Below, piece by piece: positions 25,664-34,475 of a stretch of DNA of 64,000 nucleotides. The DNA is from Marinobacterium nitratireducens (lineage in GTDB: Bacteria; Pseudomonadota; Gammaproteobacteria; Pseudomonadales; Balneatricaceae): positions 355,983-419,982 of the forward strand of contig NZ_BMLT01000003.1 of assembly GCF_014645375.1 (NCBI RefSeq), read 5' to 3'. Made by a program: the position numbers and the translations under genes. How positions within the stretch are numbered: position 1 is the first letter of the stretch; each line of letters begins with the position of its first letter. The notes below the pieces were generated by a model, which searched no databases, was not told where the DNA came from, and saw nothing but the letters and a program-made list of their open reading frames with translations.

Positions 25664-27542
25664 CATCGGGCCGGGCACCCTCTGGCGCTACCGCAGGTGC
25701 GCGCCTGAAGCGTTTCAGCAATGCGACCAGGCAGGCCGTCAACAGCGTGCCGGCGCCGATCGCCAGCAGATAGAAGGGCCACTGGCGCACCAGGGGAATA
25801 ACGAAAATGCCACCATGGGGCGCGAGCAACTGGCAGCCGAGCGCCATCGACAAAGCTCCGGACAGCATCGCGCCGGCGATACAGGCCGGCAGCACCCGCA
25901 ACGGGTCAGCCACCGCGTAAGGAATCGCGCCTTCGGTGATGAACGAAGCCCCCATCACCAGGCAGGCCCGACCGGACTCGCGTTCGAGTCGGGTGAACAC
26001 GGCGGGGAACAGCACCGTCGCCAGACCCAACCCCAGCGGCGGGACCATTCCGCCGGCCATCACGGCGGCCTGCGGAAAATAGTTACCCGCTTCGATGGCC
26101 GCCAACCCGAACGTATAAGCGGCCTTGTTTACCGGCCCTCCCATATCCACGGCCATCAGACCGGCCAGTAGAGCGCCCAGAACCACACGGTTACCGACAT
26201 CGAGTCCCTTTAGCCAGTCGACCAGCATTCCATTCAGCGCCGTCATCGGCTCGATCAGCAGCATGACCAGACTGCCGCACAACAGCAGACCCAACACCGG
26301 GTAGATAAGTATGGTGCGAATAGCGTCAAGCGCATCGGGCAGCGGCCGGCACAGCCGAATGATCAGCAGCACCCCGTAACCGCCGATCAGGCCGGCCACC
26401 ATGCCGCCCAGAAAGCCGGCGCCGGCCTGGGCGGCGATGTAGCCGCCGACCATCGCCGGCATCAGCCCCGGACGATCGGCTATGCTGCGGCCGATGAAAG
26501 CCGCCAGCACCGGCACCATCAGACCGAAGGCCCCCTGGGTTCCTCCCAGCGCGACCAGCAGCTGCGCCAGCGGATGGAATTCCGGCGACTCGGGACTGGC
26601 GGCATCGACACCGAACAGAAAGGAAAGCGTGATCAAAATGCCCCCGCCGACAACGAACGGCAGCATGCTGGACACACCGCTCATCAGGTGACGGTAAAGC
26701 CCCCAGCCTTCAACGGCCTCTGCGTGCGTTATGGGTTGCACGCTCTGCCCGGTCTGCACGGGCTGGCGCAGCGCGCGCAGCAACAGCCGCCGCGGATCCC
26801 GAATGGCATCGGTGACCGCCACCTGAAGTACCGGCTTGCCGGCAAAGCGCTCGCGGCTTATCTCGCGGTCCACCGCCAGGATCACCGCGTCCGCCTGCTG
26901 CACCTCCTCAGCGCTCAGTCGGTCCCGAACCCCGGCGGCGCCATGGGTTTCGACTTTCAGATCCAGGTGCAGCTCGCGAGCCGCTTCGCGCAGCCGCTCG
27001 GCCGCCATATAGGTATGGGCAATGCCCGCGGGACAGGAGGTGACGGCCACCAGGTGCGCCTCCACCGCGACCGCTGGCGGTAGCGTCACGCCTTCAGCTT
27101 CGGCAAACAGCTGCTGTACCTCCCGCGGCTTCGCGGCCTGCAGCAGCCGTTCACGAAACGCGGGATCGACCAGGAGACAGGAAGCCGAGGCCAGAATCTC
27201 CAGATGCTGACTGTCGGCGTCGACGGGCTCCGCTATCAGCAGGAAAAAGCGCGCCGGCTGACCGTCGAGAGACCCGAACTCGACCCCGTCCGGTGCCAGC
27301 CCCAGCGCCACAGCCGGTCTGCGCACCGCATCGGAACGGGCATGGGGAACCGCGATGCCCTGCTCGAGCCCGGTACTGCCGGTGGCTTCCCGCTCCAGCA
27401 CCGCATCGAGGAAGGCGTCGGCATCGGCCAGGGCACCCTCTTGATCGAGCAGACCCACCAGCTCGGCGAGCAAGGACCGCTTGTCGCGGCTTCGCAGATT
27501 CAGCGCGATACTATCCTCGGTCAGCAGGTCAACCAGAGCCAT
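25626..27542 (-). CDS. Fructose-type PTS enzyme IIABC
   Basis: 638 residues in the order IIA-IIB-IIC. IIA (1-150) has the phosphorylation-site motif GIAVPHARSD (His67). IIB (162-265) begins VAVTSCPAGIAHTYMAAERL with the phospho-cysteine at 170. IIC (about 285-610) is a membrane domain with GVSSMLPFVVGGGILITLSF and DMGGPVNKAAYTFG. It would import and phosphorylate fructose or a related sugar. No fruK, fruB/EI or regulator gene is adjacent. It is inserted convergently between two arms of the ChrR stress cluster, and its last 12 codons overlap the DUF3833 gene. Confidence 0.85.
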   Translation of the reverse strand: MALVDLLTEDSIALNLRSRDKRSLLAELVGLLDQEGALADADAFLDAVLEREATGSTGLEQGIAVPHARSDAVRRPAVALGLAPDGVEFGSLDGQPARFFLLIAEPVDADSQHLEILASASCLLVDPAFRERLLQAAKPREVQQLFAEAEGVTLPPAVAVEAHLVAVTSCPAGIAHTYMAAERLREAARELHLDLKVETHGAAGVRDRLSAEEVQQADAVILAVDREISRERFAGKPVLQVAVTDAIRDPRRLLLRALRQPVQTGQSVQPITHAEAVEGWGLYRHLMSGVSSMLPFVVGGGILITLSFLFGVDAASPESPEFHPLAQLLVALGGTQGAFGLMVPVLAAFIGRSIADRPGLMPAMVGGYIAAQAGAGFLGGMVAGLIGGYGVLLIIRLCRPLPDALDAIRTILIYPVLGLLLCGSLVMLLIEPMTALNGMLVDWLKGLDVGNRVVLGALLAGLMAVDMGGPVNKAAYTFGLAAIEAGNYFPQAAVMAGGMVPPLGLGLATVLFPAVFTRLERESGRACLVMGASFITEGAIPYAVADPLRVLPACIAGAMLSGALSMALGCQLLAPHGGIFVIPLVRQWPFYLLAIGAGTLLTACLVALLKRFRRAPAVAPEGARPDAKSGCVQRRPRA

Positions 27543-27662
27543 GGCTTTATCCTTATTCGGTTCTACGCCAGGGAGTCGTAGTCAAACCATAGCTGTTATC
27601 GCGCCCGATGCAGCGAGTTTGAGATCTCGGCTTTCGCTGCTCAACTCACCTGAAACGCCACC

Positions 27663-28091
27663 TCAGCCTTTCGCCGCCAGACGGCGGCGCAGGCGCCCGA
27701 TCAACCAGCCCAGCAACGGGATCCGGGCGTACAGCAGACCCGCGTCCCAGTAATCGAGATGCGCGCAGACCTTCCCTCCCCGATCGAAGTGCAGCAGCGA
27801 CACGCCCTCGACACTCCAGTCACCCAGCACCGGTACCCGCGCACTGAATCGCCAGTTCAGATAGGCACGCTCGCCATCGATACAATAATGCGTGACCGAA
27901 AACGCCGGGTTCTCGGTGCGCTCGAACATATCCTCCAGCACCCTGAGCATGGCCGGCACGCCGTGAACGTCGTTGAACGGGTCGCGAAAGCGCACATCCT
28001 GGCTCAGCAGGGCGGCCAGGTCGCCGAGCCGGTCCGGCGTCAGGTTTTCGAACAGTTCGATATAGCGATTACAGCATTCGTCTACGGTCAC
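27663..28091 (-). CDS. SnoaL/NTF2-like fold protein
   Basis: 142 residues with an NTF2-like pattern: RYIELFENLTPDRLGDLAALLSQDVRFRDPFNDVHG, MLRVLEDMF, AYLNWRFSARV and VSLLHFDRGGKVCAHLDYWD. The GTG start (28089-28091) overlaps the stop of the SDR gene as GTGA. SnoaL-like proteins are steroid-isomerase or polyketide-cyclase relatives or non-catalytic; here it travels with an SDR and DUF6134 gene as in other ChrR-linked clusters. Substrate unknown. Confidence 0.75.
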   Translation of the reverse strand: MTVDECCNRYIELFENLTPDRLGDLAALLSQDVRFRDPFNDVHGVPAMLRVLEDMFERTENPAFSVTHYCIDGERAYLNWRFSARVPVLGDWSVEGVSLLHFDRGGKVCAHLDYWDAGLLYARIPLLGWLIGRLRRRLAAKG

Positions 28092-28855
28092 GTACGGGTC
28101 ATCCTTGTCACCAGCGGAAAATACAGTCGGTAGGGTAGCAGCCGCATCAGCTTGAGCCAGAACACGAAGCGCCACGGAAAGGCGATTTCGAAGCGATTTT
28201 TCTCCAGCCCGCGCACGATGCGCCGCGCCGCGTCGTCTGCCTCGAGCAGGAAGGGCATCGGAAAGTCGTTGCGGTCGGTCAGCGGCGTACGCACGAATCC
28301 CGGATTGACCAGGCTCAGTGCCAGCCCCTGCTGGCGAAATTCCGGCTGCAGCGCTTCGGCGAAATTGATCAGCGCCGCCTTGCTGGCGCCATAGGCCGAT
28401 GCCGTCGGCAGACCACGGTAGCCCGCCACTGAAGCCACGATGGCCAGATGGCCGGTGCCGCGGGCGCGCCACTGCGGCAACAGCGCGGCGACGCCGTTGA
28501 CGACGCCGAAATAGTTGAGCTGCATCAGCTCGAGATAGGGAGCGGGCGAGAATTCCGCAAGCGTGACGGGCCGGTGAGTACCGGCATTGAGCAGCGCAAG
28601 ATCGATCGCCCCAAGCTCGGTCTCTATGGCGGTGACCGCTTCCCGGCAGGCAGCGGCATCGGTCACGTCCAGCGCAAAGGGCACCAGCTTCCCGGGCAGA
28701 CCAAGGCTTTGCGCCTGCTCCGCCAGCTGCTGCAGATCGTCGGCGCTGCGGGCGCTGATCGCCACCGTACAGCCCCGGGAGGCGAACTCCAGCGCCAGTG
28801 CCGCGCCGATGCCACGGGAAGCGCCGGTTATCCAGACCGTTGACCAGGCCGACAT
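28088..28855 (-). CDS. Short-chain dehydrogenase/reductase
   Basis: 255 residues, classical SDR. The cofactor motif is VWITGASRGIGAALALEF, the NAG motif LLNAG (about 90), catalytic Ser near SVAGYRG and the YxxxK motif YGASKAALINF. The C-terminus is extended and hydrophobic (FVFWLKLMRLLPYRLYFPL), suggesting membrane or lipid association. Operon: overlaps DUF6134 (28 bases) and SnoaL (4 bases) genes. A lipid-linked reduction is possible but unproven. Confidence 0.8.
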   Translation of the reverse strand: MSAWSTVWITGASRGIGAALALEFASRGCTVAISARSADDLQQLAEQAQSLGLPGKLVPFALDVTDAAACREAVTAIETELGAIDLALLNAGTHRPVTLAEFSPAPYLELMQLNYFGVVNGVAALLPQWRARGTGHLAIVASVAGYRGLPTASAYGASKAALINFAEALQPEFRQQGLALSLVNPGFVRTPLTDRNDFPMPFLLEADDAARRIVRGLEKNRFEIAFPWRFVFWLKLMRLLPYRLYFPLVTRMTRT

Positions 28856-29535
28856 AGCGGATTCCTGTTCCAGGGAGATTGCGAGAATGCGAGGCTGTCG
28901 CCCTGACGCGGCTTCAGCCGAACCCGGGAGCCGTCCCGCGCGCTGAACTCGAGACCACGCCAGCCACCACTGCCGTCGTACCAGACGACGGTATCCTCGA
29001 GGTCTCCGCCCAGACGATAACGCCGGACATCCAATTCAGCCTCGCCAAACGGCAGACGATCCGCCCCAAGGTACTGGCTGTCGATCCTGCTGGCACGGCC
29101 GGTCAGCGTATTGAGCAACTCGCCTTGCTCCAGCGCCGCAGGATTCCAGTGATTGCTGGTCAGCAAGTTGCCCGGCAGGCGCCAGGTTCCGCCAGGCGCT
29201 TCGACTTCGAGTGCACCGGCGCGGCGCCGCGCCTCTATTCGCCGTTGCTTCGAACCATCCTCGATACGCACGTCCAGTGCCGCCAGACGACCATCCTGCC
29301 AGCGCTCCAGGGCACGATAGCGATAGCGGTAGTCGAACCACAGCGGCAACTGGACCTGCAGCTCCATCCCTACCTCGACTTCGAGCTGATCGCCCTGACG
29401 AGTGAATTTCAGACAGTGCGAACCAACGCTTTCCCCGTCGCGGTGAACCTCGAAAAACAGCTGTGACGGTGACTCTCCGCCCTGCGCCAGCGCAGCGGCA
29501 AAGAGTCCGGCCAACAGGATGATAGGTCGTTTCAT
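28828..29535 (-). CDS. DUF6134 family secreted protein
   Basis: 235 residues with a signal peptide (MKRPIILLAGLFAAALAQG). The body reads FFEVHRDGESVGSHCLKFTRQGDQLEVEVGMELQ and has DYRYRYRALERWQDGRLAALD, a beta-rich pattern typical of DUF6134 proteins encoded beside SDR/SnoaL genes. It heads the three-gene operon. A promoter-like AGATCC-N16-CGTAAA element lies 21-48 bases before its ATG, placing the operon in the same sigma factor regulon as chrR and cfa. Confidence 0.65.
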   Translation of the reverse strand: MKRPIILLAGLFAAALAQGGESPSQLFFEVHRDGESVGSHCLKFTRQGDQLEVEVGMELQVQLPLWFDYRYRYRALERWQDGRLAALDVRIEDGSKQRRIEARRRAGALEVEAPGGTWRLPGNLLTSNHWNPAALEQGELLNTLTGRASRIDSQYLGADRLPFGEAELDVRRYRLGGDLEDTVVWYDGSGGWRGLEFSARDGSRVRLKPRQGDSLAFSQSPWNRNPLCRPGQRSG

Positions 29536-29555
29536 TGCCGTTCCTCCTGCGCTCT

Positions 29556-29583
29556 TTTACGCAGGTGCGGCGCAGATGGATCT
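29556..29583 (-). promoter_or_regulatory. Predicted ECF sigma promoter of the DUF6134-SDR-SnoaL operon
   Basis: Minus strand: AGATCC (29583-29578), 16-base spacer, CGTAAA (29561-29556). It differs at one base in each hexamer from the rpoE and FAD-oxidoreductase promoters and lies just upstream of the ATG at 29535. The rest of the 300-base spacer up to ppiA shows only a small CGGGC/GCCCG hairpin near 29702. Confidence 0.5.
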
Positions 29584-29839
29584 GGCGCATGCGCGAACAG
29601 CAACAGGTTCAACCTGACCTCTGTCAGGGCATCGGGACTTCCAGCGCCTGTCCGGGGTCTATTCGCGGATTCCTCTTGCTACTATAGATCTACAGCATTC
29701 CCGGGCTTTAGATGCCCGCCTGGCCATCGAGGCTGCACTGGCGCACCCGCAGGCTCCAATGGCTGCCAGCCCCGGCCAGGCAGGGAACGGGCGCTCACCC
29801 CGCCGGTCAAAGCGAATCCAGACCACCAAGGAAAACGAC

Positions 29840-30427
29840 ATGATGAAACGCTTTTTTTGCCAAGCCGCCACCGCCTGTGTTCTGAGCCTCGGTGCCGTTC
29901 TGCCACTGCAGGCCGGAACCCTGGTGGCAATGGAAACCAGCGCCGGCACACTGCAGCTCGAGCTGTTCGATGAGCAGGCGCCGGCGACAGTGGCCAATTT
30001 CCTGCGCTATGTCGATCAGGGCTTTTACAGCGGCACCCTGTTCCATCGCGTGATTCCCGGTTTCATGATTCAGGGCGGGGGCTTCACGGAAGACCTCGAG
30101 CGCAAGGATACCCTGGCACCGGTGGTCAACGAGTCCGGCAACGGCCTGAGCAACCTGCGCGGCACCATTGCAATGGCCCGCACCCGGGATCCGGACAGCG
30201 CCACCTCCCAGTTCTTTATCAACAGCGTCGACAATGCCCGGCTCGACGCCCAGGGCGCCCAGCCGGGCTACACCGTTTTCGGACGTGTCACCGAAGGCAT
30301 GGATGTCGTCAATGCAATTTCGGCGGTACCGACCACCATCGTCGGGCCACACCGCAATGTGCCTCAAACACCGGTGGTCATCACGCAGATCAGCCGCGTG
30401 GAAAGCGCGGCGACGCCTGAGCAGTGA
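29840..30427 (+). CDS. ppiA: Periplasmic cyclophilin-type peptidyl-prolyl isomerase
   Basis: 195 residues. Signal peptide MMKRFFCQAATACVLSLGAVLPLQA is followed by a compact cyclophilin domain: GTLVAMETSAGTLQLELF, GTLFHRVIPGFMIQGGGF (active-site FHR-xI-xGFMIQGG) and GTIAMARTRDPDSATSQFFIN. It accelerates Xaa-Pro isomerisation in periplasmic proteins. Two ATGs are adjacent; AAGGAAAACGAC precedes the first. A GC hairpin without a T tract (CCGGGGG/CCCCCGG, 30435-30475) follows and may attenuate read-through. Confidence 0.9.
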   Translation: MMKRFFCQAATACVLSLGAVLPLQAGTLVAMETSAGTLQLELFDEQAPATVANFLRYVDQGFYSGTLFHRVIPGFMIQGGGFTEDLERKDTLAPVVNESGNGLSNLRGTIAMARTRDPDSATSQFFINSVDNARLDAQGAQPGYTVFGRVTEGMDVVNAISAVPTTIVGPHRNVPQTPVVITQISRVESAATPEQ

Positions 30428-30569
30428 AAACAGACCGGGGGAATGGACCTGCATGTTCCATCGGCAGTCCCCCGGGCCACCCACGGATTGACGCCTGTCA
30501 TGGCACGGTTACCGTTGACTGTGTACTGTAGCGTTTCATCCTTTGAACCGCTGTAGCAAAGAGAGCCCT

Positions 30570-32411
30570 ATGGATACCGAACTCAAGGACGCGCCCACGA
30601 CACGGGACAGTGACCGCAGCCGCCATCCCGTGCCGACAGGAGTGCCGGCACCGCTGTCGCCGCTGCTCGACGACGGGCCCCTGTCCTATCGCTCCTACGG
30701 CACCCGGGCATTCGATCACGCCTTTCGTGCCGGAATCGGGCGTTTCAGCCTGGGGTTGAGCCCGGCGGGCCTGGCGGCGCTCCAGTTCGACTGGCTGTCG
30801 CACCTGGCCATGTCCCCGGGCAAGCAGCTGGCGCTGCTGGAAAAAGCCGGACGCAAGTGGACACGACTGCTGAACTACATGCAGCAGCAGGTGGCCAATC
30901 CCGACTGTTCGGGCTGCATCGAGCCCCTGCCCCAGGACCGGCGCTTTGCCGGCGACGCCTGGCAGCAGTGGCCCTGGAACCTGATGCAGCAGGCCTTCCT
31001 GCTGCATCAGCAGTGGTGGCACAACGCCACCACCGAGGTCGACGGTCTGTCGCCGCAGCGTCAGCAGGTGCTGTCCTTCGTGTTTCGCCAGATGCTGGAC
31101 CATTTCGCACCGTCGAACTTCCCCTGGAGCAACCCGGAAATTCTCCAGGCTACCCTGGCTCAAGGCGGTGTTAACCTCTGGCGCGGCATGCAGAACTTCA
31201 GCGACGACTGGCAGCGGATGCTGGCCGGCAAGCGCCCGGTCGGGGCAGACGATTATGTGGTCGGCGAGAATATCGCCGTAACCCCCGGCAAGGTGGTATT
31301 CCGCAACCGCCTGATCGAGCTGATCCAGTACAGCCCGACCACGGACCAGGTGCACCCGGAACCGGTTCTGATCGTGCCGGCCTGGATCATGAAGTACTAC
31401 ATTCTGGATCTTTCGCCGCACAACTCGCTGGTCCGCTACCTGGTCGACCAGGGCCACACTGTCTTCATGATCTCGTGGCGCAATCCGAGCTCCGACGACC
31501 GCGAACTGGGCATGGACGACTACCGTCGCCTCGGGGTGATGGACGCCATCGACGCCGTCGCCGCCATCAACCCCGACCAGCGTATCCACGCCATGGGCTA
31601 CTGCCTCGGCGGCACCCTGTTGAATATTGCCGCCGCCACCATGGCACGGGACGGCGACGACCGGCTGGCAAGCATGACCACCCTCGCCACCCAGGTCGAC
31701 TTCAGCGAGGCCGGCGAGTTGATGCTGTTCATTGGCGAAAGCGAGGTCTCTTTCCTCGAGAGCATGATGTGGGAACAGGGTTATCTCGATGGCTACCAGA
31801 TGGCCGGGGCCTTCCAGCTGCTGCGTTCCAACGACCTGATCTGGTCCCGGATGGTGCGCGACTACTTCCTCGGCGAACGCCAGCCGATGAACGACCTGAT
31901 GGCCTGGAACGCCGACCTGACCCGCATGCCCTATCGCATGCATTCGCAGTATCTGCGCGGACTCTTTCTCAACAACGACCTCACGGGCGGTCGCTTTATC
32001 GTCGACAACAGGCCAATCAACCTCGCCGACCTGCGCACGCCGGTATTCGCCGTCGGCACCACGTCCGACCATGTCGCGCCCTGGAAGTCGGTCTACAAGA
32101 TCACCACGCACCCGGCGATAGACGTCACCTTTCTGCTGACCAATGGCGGCCACAACGCCGGAATCGTCAGCCCGCCCGGCCACGATCACCGCCGCTACCA
32201 GGTATCGACCCACCACGCCGGGGACCGCTTCGTCGACCCGGACACCTGGCAGTCGGTAACACCGACACAGGACGGCTCCTGGTGGCCGGAATGGCTGCGC
32301 TGGCTCAAGGCCCACTCCGGGGAGATGGTCGATCCGCCCGCCATGGGAGCGGCCGACAGGGGCTACGTGCCGCTGATGAACGCACCGGGCAGCTATGTGT
32401 TGCAGAGGTGA
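30570..32411 (+). CDS. phaC: Poly(3-hydroxyalkanoate) synthase, class I type
   Basis: 613 residues, typical of class I PhaC. The catalytic nucleophile lies in the lipase-like box HAMGYCLGGTLL (Cys345). The alpha/beta-hydrolase region carries PVLIVPAWIMKYYILDLSPHNSLVRYLVDQGHTVFMISWRNP, and the acid and base appear in VGTTSDHVAPWKS and GGHNAGIVSPPG. It polymerises hydroxyacyl-CoA to PHA granules. No phaA, phaB or phasin gene is adjacent. ATG 30570 has AAAGAGAG upstream. Confidence 0.9.
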   Translation: MDTELKDAPTTRDSDRSRHPVPTGVPAPLSPLLDDGPLSYRSYGTRAFDHAFRAGIGRFSLGLSPAGLAALQFDWLSHLAMSPGKQLALLEKAGRKWTRLLNYMQQQVANPDCSGCIEPLPQDRRFAGDAWQQWPWNLMQQAFLLHQQWWHNATTEVDGLSPQRQQVLSFVFRQMLDHFAPSNFPWSNPEILQATLAQGGVNLWRGMQNFSDDWQRMLAGKRPVGADDYVVGENIAVTPGKVVFRNRLIELIQYSPTTDQVHPEPVLIVPAWIMKYYILDLSPHNSLVRYLVDQGHTVFMISWRNPSSDDRELGMDDYRRLGVMDAIDAVAAINPDQRIHAMGYCLGGTLLNIAAATMARDGDDRLASMTTLATQVDFSEAGELMLFIGESEVSFLESMMWEQGYLDGYQMAGAFQLLRSNDLIWSRMVRDYFLGERQPMNDLMAWNADLTRMPYRMHSQYLRGLFLNNDLTGGRFIVDNRPINLADLRTPVFAVGTTSDHVAPWKSVYKITTHPAIDVTFLLTNGGHNAGIVSPPGHDHRRYQVSTHHAGDRFVDPDTWQSVTPTQDGSWWPEWLRWLKAHSGEMVDPPAMGAADRGYVPLMNAPGSYVLQR

Positions 32412-32413
32412 GC

Positions 32414-32446
32414 GGTGATGGGTGATGGGTGATGGGTGATGGGTAG
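32414..32446. repeat. Short tandem repeat, TGATGGG units after phaC
   Basis: About four copies of an eight-base unit (TGATGGGT) immediately follow the phaC stop. Such SSRs also occur with different units between yciH and dgt. The spacer to 32570 also holds CGCCATGGATGGCG, a fragment like that in the 48.3-48.7 kb repeats. Confidence 0.85.
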
Positions 32447-32570
32447 GGCACCTTGAGCGCAGCAACCGCCATGGATGGCGGAAAGTCTGGCATTGCAGGA
32501 GCAAATGCCAGCGAAACGTGCCGATATTCAGCGGCGCCATTCGCTTCGCTCAGGGACGCCCTACCTGCTG

Positions 32571-33041
32571 TTAACCGTTCACTCGCTTTATCGCGACATA
32601 ACGCCCCTGCATCCGCATCGCGACCCTGCCGCCCTGGCGCACTTCGATGCACAGCGGCAGGGGGGCGCGGCCGCGATCATGCAGGCGCTTGAAAAAGGCG
32701 TCGACGGCCTGGCTGTCGGGCAACTCGGTGCAGGCACAGAAATCACCGTCGACCGGCGCGCGGTAGTCGAGCTGGCTGTCGGCAATCACCAGATCGCATT
32801 CCAACCCCTGCTCGCGCAGCAGCAGCGTGATCAGGGACCAGCCACAGATCGTTGCCAGCGTCGCCTGGGAGCCGCCGAAGCCGGTGCCCTTGTCATTGAC
32901 GTTGGGCGCCAGCAGCGCCGGAATCTCGAGCCTGCGGCCATCCCAGACGAAGTCGCCAAGGCCCATATGCCCCAGTAACGGAATCTGGCCCAACAGCCAG
33001 CTGCGAAACTCGGCGATATCGACCCGGCTCACTTCAGTCAC
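32571..33041 (-). CDS. Hotdog-fold thioesterase-like protein (YiiD C-terminal domain)
   Basis: 156 residues resembling the C-terminal domain of YiiD: IPLLGHMGLGDFVWDGRRLEIPALLAPNVNDKGTGFGGSQ, a hotdog fold with NDKGTGFGGS as its recognisable active-site loop, and CDLVIADSQLDYRAPV. Putative acyl-CoA thioesterase. The start GTG (33039-33041) lies within the end of the nitroreductase gene, so the genes are coupled; a second GTG at 33032 is possible. Confidence 0.7.
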   Translation of the reverse strand: MTEVSRVDIAEFRSWLLGQIPLLGHMGLGDFVWDGRRLEIPALLAPNVNDKGTGFGGSQATLATICGWSLITLLLREQGLECDLVIADSQLDYRAPVDGDFCACTELPDSQAVDAFFKRLHDRGRAPLPLCIEVRQGGRVAMRMQGRYVAIKRVNG

Positions 33042-33594
33042 CGTCCCAGCGGCTGACGAAGTCCTCGATCTCGGGCTCCGGCGCACTGCGACCACGGCTC
33101 GGAGTGCCGAGGTAGATAAAACCGACCAGTTCGTCGTCCTCGCCCAGTCCAAGCCCCTGTCTGACCACCGGATCGTAGGCCGGACCGCCGGTGCGCCACA
33201 TCGCGCCAAGCCCCTGGGCATGGGCGGCCAGCAGGATGCTGTGCGCGGCACAACCGGCGGAGACGACCTGCTCCACCTTCGGCGCCTTCGGGTGCTTGCG
33301 TGTGGCGGCGATCACCACCACCAGCGTCGGCGCGCGCAGCGGTGCCTTGAGCAGCTTCTGGCGTTTCTCCTCCGGCAACTCGGGATCCTCGGCCAGCGCA
33401 CCCTTGAGCAGCAGTTCGCCGAGTCGCTCGCGTGCTTCGCCTTCGATCACCAGAAAGCGCCACGGCCGCACGGCGCCGTGATCCGGCGCACGCAGCGCGG
33501 CGCGAAACATCAGCGCCAGCTCGTCCTGGCTCGGGCCCGGCGCCTCCAGCAGCGGGATCGAAACGCGGTTGATCAATGCATTGAGTGCATCCAT
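33034..33594 (-). CDS. Nitroreductase family FMN oxidoreductase (YdjA-like)
   Basis: 186 residues, the minimal YdjA-type nitroreductase. LEAPGPSQDELALMFRAALRAPDHGAVRPWRFLVIEGEARERLGE holds the FMN-phosphate arginine/serine region, and AAHSILLAAHAQGLGAMWRTG the central helix; the C-terminal IYLGTPS precedes the usual end. It would reduce nitro-compounds or quinones using NAD(P)H. Operon with the thioesterase-like gene. Confidence 0.85.
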   Translation of the reverse strand: MDALNALINRVSIPLLEAPGPSQDELALMFRAALRAPDHGAVRPWRFLVIEGEARERLGELLLKGALAEDPELPEEKRQKLLKAPLRAPTLVVVIAATRKHPKAPKVEQVVSAGCAAHSILLAAHAQGLGAMWRTGGPAYDPVVRQGLGLGEDDELVGFIYLGTPSRGRSAPEPEIEDFVSRWDGD

Positions 33595-33647
33595 GAAAAA
33601 CTCCTTGCAGGGCGCGGGCCGCCAGTCTGTGGCGACCCGCGTATTGA

Positions 33648-34475
33648 TTACTGGCGGTTCAGGCGCAGATTCGGCGCCCGTTCCGTCAGGCTGCTGCGCC
33701 AGGGATTAATATCCAGGCCGCCGCGGCGAAGGTAGCGGGCATATACGCTCAGGTTCTCGGGCTGGCAACGCTGCCAGATATCCATGAAGATGTTTTCCAC
33801 GCACTGTTCGTGAAAATCGCCGTGCTCGCGGTAGGAAATCAGATACCGCAGCAGTCCCTCATGGTCGATGCGCGGGCCGCGATACACGACCTGGACACTG
33901 GCCCAGTCGGGCTGGCCGGTGACCGGACAGTTGGACTTCAGCAGATGGCTGTAGAGACGCTCCTCGACCACCTCGCCGTCGGCGCTCAGCAACCCGGGTT
34001 CCGGCTGGTAATGGCTGATCTCGACATCCAGATCGTCGAGACAGACGCCGTCGAAGCGCTCGACCGGCAGCGCCGTATCGGGCTCGATCAGGCGCACGAC
34101 GACATCGCCTCCGGCGGCGGCGCTGAGGTCCCGGGTCATCAGCTCGAGCACCTTCGCCTCGCTGTCGAAACGACTCAGGTTGAAGGAGTTCAGGTACAGC
34201 TTGAACGACTTGGACTCGATGATATGACTGGAGCTTGCCGGAATGCGAAACTCCGCCAGCCGTACCACGGGCTTGCCGCGGGCGTTGAGCCAGGACACCT
34301 CGTAGGCGTTCCAGATATCCTCGCCGACGAACGGCAGGCTGGCGCGCTCGACGCCCTGTTTCGCCCAGTTGAGACTGCGTTCGATCGGGTACAGCTGTCC
34401 CGGATCGTAAGTGTTGACGTACTGAGTGTCCTGCCCCAGCGGCGACTGGTGCAGAACCGGATCTTCATGACTCAA
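33648..34475 (-). CDS. queF: NADPH-dependent 7-cyano-7-deazaguanine reductase
   Basis: 275 residues (E. coli QueF 282), long bimodular form. Catalytic Cys in LLKSNCPVTGQPDWASVQV, the substrate motif ESKSFKLYLNSFN, and NWAKQGVERASLPFVGEDIWNAYEVSWL at the N-terminus. It reduces preQ0 to preQ1 in queuosine synthesis. The start appears to be TTG at 34473-34475 (MSHEDPVLHQSPLG), overlapping the permease stop as TTGA; no ATG is in a suitable place. Confidence 0.9.
   Translation of the reverse strand: MSHEDPVLHQSPLGQDTQYVNTYDPGQLYPIERSLNWAKQGVERASLPFVGEDIWNAYEVSWLNARGKPVVRLAEFRIPASSSHIIESKSFKLYLNSFNLSRFDSEAKVLELMTRDLSAAAGGDVVVRLIEPDTALPVERFDGVCLDDLDVEISHYQPEPGLLSADGEVVEERLYSHLLKSNCPVTGQPDWASVQVVYRGPRIDHEGLLRYLISYREHGDFHEQCVENIFMDIWQRCQPENLSVYARYLRRGGLDINPWRSSLTERAPNLRLNRQ

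Noticed and set aside
30498-32540. 680-codon frame opposite phaC
   Set aside because: A shadow of codon bias in a clear PHA synthase gene; no family features.
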